From Prevotella communis (GTDB lineage: Bacteria; Bacteroidota; Bacteroidia; Bacteroidales; Bacteroidaceae): DNA of 64,000 bases. The stretch covers positions 2,294,001 through 2,358,000 of the forward strand of contig NZ_CP091792.1 in the NCBI RefSeq assembly GCF_022024115.1, given 5' to 3'. Position numbers and translations under genes: made by a program. Below the pieces are notes generated by a model. The model was not told where the DNA came from and did not search any database. It saw only the letters and a program-made list of their open reading frames with translations. Positions 63,741 through 64,000 of this stretch are shown here, piece after piece (position 1 is the stretch's first letter; each line of letters opens with the position of its first letter).

Positions 63741-64000
63741 TTACTGATAGAGCGTGATATTCACGTTTTTCTTGGTGATATTCCTGCTATACTGGAAGGT
63801 GGCATCATGACGGGCGGAGATGTGGATATTCTCCAGGTGGATGCCGTCTATGGGCATCTCGGGCAGCCCGTTGAACTCCATAGCATAGCCGGCATGATAG
63901 CAGTTCACGTTGCGGATGTCTATATGGCGGAATACGGGCGTCTCGTCGGTCACGGGCATCGCAGCCACACTGGTGCTGCTGGTGCCGCCCTCGGCCAGCA
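63741..64000 (-). CDS. GH28-type polygalacturonase-like protein (C-terminal part, cut by window edge)
   Basis: The frame is open to the window edge and encodes the last 86 residues of a parallel beta-helix protein: VFRHIDIRNVNCYHAGYA, MPIDGIHLENIHISAR and NITKKNVNITLYQ, the repeat pattern of GH28 C-termini (INDINCENVHFSG type). The catalytic region is outside the window. A second pectin-type enzyme in the region besides 4335-7226 fits a plant-polysaccharide user. Confidence 0.7.
   Translation of the reverse strand, partial: LAEGGTSSTSVAAMPVTDETPVFRHIDIRNVNCYHAGYAMEFNGLPEMPIDGIHLENIHISARHDATFQYSRNITKKNVNITLYQ

Overview
The window looks like a chromosomal segment of a Bacteroidales bacterium, most likely Prevotella or a close relative. 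The evidence is a -7 box of the form TAnnTTTG (often TACCTTTGC) about 20 bp after a TTG/TTTG in front of many genes, A-rich leaders instead of strong Shine-Dalgarno sites, a short primary sigma factor (286 aa), a fused LpxC-FabZ, RprX/RprY-like regulators, a SusD-type lipoprotein and a HU-like/smalltalk gene pair. No 16S gene is present, so the genus is an inference.

Layout. 1-4.2 kb: two ExbD proteins, an Lrp regulator, thyA-folA, an SDR oxidoreductase and a lipoprotein. 4.3-7.2 kb: a secreted GH28-GH43 pectin-type enzyme. 7.2-14.4 kb: grpE-dnaJ, folC, galM-galK, a small membrane protein and a GH25 lysozyme with MORN-like repeats. 14.5-19.2 kb: a sensor kinase/regulator pair and a class A PBP. 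19.3-24.2 kb: ilvD-ilvB-ilvN and an acyl-ACP thioesterase. 24.3-28.8 kb: an EF-G paralogue with a non-consensus G4 motif, tRNA-Tyr, a CE1-like esterase, a structured non-coding stretch and a LUD protein. 29-31.2 kb: tRNA-Ser, two identical tRNA-Glu, a YihY/BrkB protein and RNase P RNA. 31.4-36.3 kb: two overlapping Cache-HAMP sensors (the first lacks the phosphoacceptor His and the ATPase), nth and ispE. 36.3-39.2 kb: an operon, read leftwards from rpoD, of a secreted protein, an HprK-like kinase, an S24/S26 peptidase and a PqqD-like protein. 39.3-49.6 kb: an HtrA protease, an HD hydrolase, lpxD-lpxC/fabZ-lpxA-miaA-class A PBP, a candidate small RNA and rlmH. 49.7-52.1 kb: a GH2 beta-galactosidase.

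The accessory part is 52.2-63.7 kb. Nearly all of it is read leftwards: a four-helix-bundle protein, a WYL regulator, a 29-aa membrane peptide, a coiled-coil protein, a small protein sharing a motif with it, an OB-fold protein, a BRO antirepressor, a VirE_N/DUF3987 primase-helicase-like protein and a P5-like lysis protein. Two lipoproteins, one of them an orphan SusD with lipocalin-like domains, sit between near-identical terminator-promoter modules. A rightward HU-like gene and a smalltalk gene close the region. No integrase, terminase or capsid gene is visible, so this looks like a resident or degenerate replication-type module and not a complete prophage. The window ends in a truncated GH28 gene.

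The most unusual signal is in non-coding DNA. At 27.75-27.91 kb and 62.42-62.57 kb, short-period (about 8 bp) repeat arrays face each other in inverted orientation and are centred within about 1 bp on an AT-rich palindrome, with a promoter about 140 bp to the right. The unit sequences differ but the geometry is the same. A 34-bp stretch of the second locus recurs inverted at 53.05 kb, next to the primase-like gene. Related 7-9 bp arrays lie at 63.35-63.51 kb and inside coding linkers. This looks like an iteron-and-melting-site arrangement tied to the primase/HU module. Its function is inference.
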